Source: Paraburkholderia bryophila (GTDB lineage: Bacteria > Pseudomonadota > Gammaproteobacteria > Burkholderiales > Burkholderiaceae). From it: a stretch of 64,000 bases of DNA. The DNA is taken from contig NZ_JACCAS010000001.1 in assembly GCF_013409255.1 (NCBI RefSeq), positions 496,001-560,000 of the forward strand, in the 5' to 3' direction. This document shows positions 63,266-64,000 of the stretch, piece after piece; within the stretch, counting starts at the first letter, position 1; every line of letters begins with the position of its first letter. A program made the translations under genes and the position numbers. The notes beneath the pieces were generated by a model. The model was not told where the DNA came from. It did no database searches and saw only the letters and a list, made by a program, of their open reading frames with translations.

Positions 63266-64000
63266 TGCACCGGCTCCGCGACGTGCACCGGCGCGTCCTG
63301 CGCGGCGGCGGCCTGTTCCTTCTCGCGCGCTTCGTCGAGCGAGCCGATCATGTAGAGCGAACTCTCCTGCCAGGTATCGCATTCCCCCGCGAGGATCGCC
63401 TTGCAACCCGCAATCGTGTCGGCGACCGGCACGGAGCGGCCAGGTGCTCCCGTGAAGGCCTGCGTCACGGCGAACGGCTGGGTCAGAAAACGCTGCAGCC
63501 GTCGCGCCCGGCCGACGAGGACGCGGTCGTCGGCGCCCAGCTCCTCGATCCCGAGCAGCGAGATGACGTCCTGCAGTTCGCGGTAGTGTTCGATGATCCG
63601 GCGCACCTCCGTCGCGACCTTCACGTGTTCGTCGCCGACCACCAGCGGATCGAGCAGAATCGACGACGAGGCGATCGGATCGATGGCGGGATACATGCCC
63701 TCGGCGGCCATCGCACGAGACAGCACGACCATGCTGTCGATGTGCGCGGCGATCGCCGTCACGGCAGGATCGGTGAAGTCGTCGGCGGGCACGTACACGG
63801 CTTCGATCGCGGTGACCGACACGCCGCCGACCGACACGATGCGCTCCTGCAGGCTCGCGACTTCGCTCGCCAGGGTCGGCTGATAGCCCACCCGCGACGG
63901 CATGCGCCCGAGCAGGCCCGACACTTCCGCGCCCGCCTGGACGAAGCGGAACACGTTGTCCATCAGCAGCAGCACGTTCTGGCGACGCTCGTCGCGGAAA
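63262..64000 (-). CDS. atpD: N-ATPase beta subunit (partial)
   Basis: The C-terminal 246 residues; the start is beyond the right edge. [11 protein letters not shown] is the Walker B region (LLFIDNIFRF in F-type, with a Met-Asp here), followed by [36 protein letters not shown] and [12 protein letters not shown], all catalytic-subunit hallmarks. First gene of the operon. Confidence 0.93.
   Translation of the reverse strand, partial: FRDERRQNVLLLMDNVFRFVQAGAEVSGLLGRMPSRVGYQPTLASEVASLQERIVSVGGVSVTAIEAVYVPADDFTDPAVTAIAAHIDSMVVLSRAMAAEGMYPAIDPIASSSILLDPLVVGDEHVKVATEVRRIIEHYRELQDVISLLGIEELGADDRVLVGRARRLQRFLTQPFAVTQAFTGAPGRSVPVADTIAGCKAILAGECDTWQESSLYMIGSLDEAREKEQAAAAQDAPVHVAEPVQ

Overview
The window looks like a chromosome of a Burkholderiaceae member, most likely Paraburkholderia or Burkholderia. 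The evidence is high GC, a very large ESPR-type trimeric autotransporter, tandem DUF2827-like proteins, an alternative N-type ATP synthase operon and Burkholderia-style GC-rich terminators. The genus is inferred from gene content, not from a marker gene. I see no tRNA, rRNA or CRISPR array.

Region 1 (1-15.2 kb) is a surface/biofilm module. It has the end of a PAS protein, small hypotheticals, an EAL phosphodiesterase, and a 2687-residue trimeric autotransporter adhesin with a huge Ser/Thr-rich repeat stalk. Two related small membrane proteins flank the adhesin, and three tandem paralogous glycosyltransferase-like proteins end at a strong terminator.

Region 2 (15.2-24.4 kb) has an orphan OmpR-family response regulator, IS6-, IS5- and ISNCY-like remnants, two separated fragments of MalT-like LuxR regulators, two OmpA-domain proteins, a YeeE/YedE-type sulfur transporter pair and two candidate small RNAs with terminators. 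A repeated motif (YGAAC-N5-TGAAM, two half-sites one helical turn apart) lies upstream of the adhesin, the response regulator, a small ORF and both candidate sRNAs. At four of these places (small ORF, adhesin, both sRNAs) a -10-like hexamer follows at the same distance (21-23 nt). This suggests a regulon of the local response regulator.

Region 3 (24.4-58 kb) is a low-oxygen fitness island. It holds arcDABC (arginine deiminase pathway), a YbhGFSR-like drug exporter, a metallo-beta-lactamase/beta-CASP nuclease, a CorA/ZntB-like transporter, a lipocalin, CBS-BON and triple-BON proteins, a GGDEF-EAL protein, a RetSat-like oxidoreductase, AdhP, an HDAC-like deacetylase next to a Pat-like acyltransferase, a second DevBCA/MacB-like exporter with a NodT-type outer membrane factor, a hemerythrin-like protein, PhbB and an Nramp-like transporter. 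Ten FNR/ANR-like boxes (TTGAT-N4-ATCAA type, 8-10 of 10 matches) sit in its promoter regions; several are 22-24 nt before a plausible -10. The content resembles what I recall of the low-oxygen-activated (lxa) locus of B. cenocepacia.

Region 4 (58.1-64 kb) is an N-ATPase operon on the minus strand (atpD-C-Q-R-B-E-F-A-G). atpD runs off the right edge, atpF is extended and no separate delta gene is seen. ADI fermentation, ATP-driven proton pumping, PHB/alcohol redox sinks and acetylation control together make a coherent anoxia/acid survival package.
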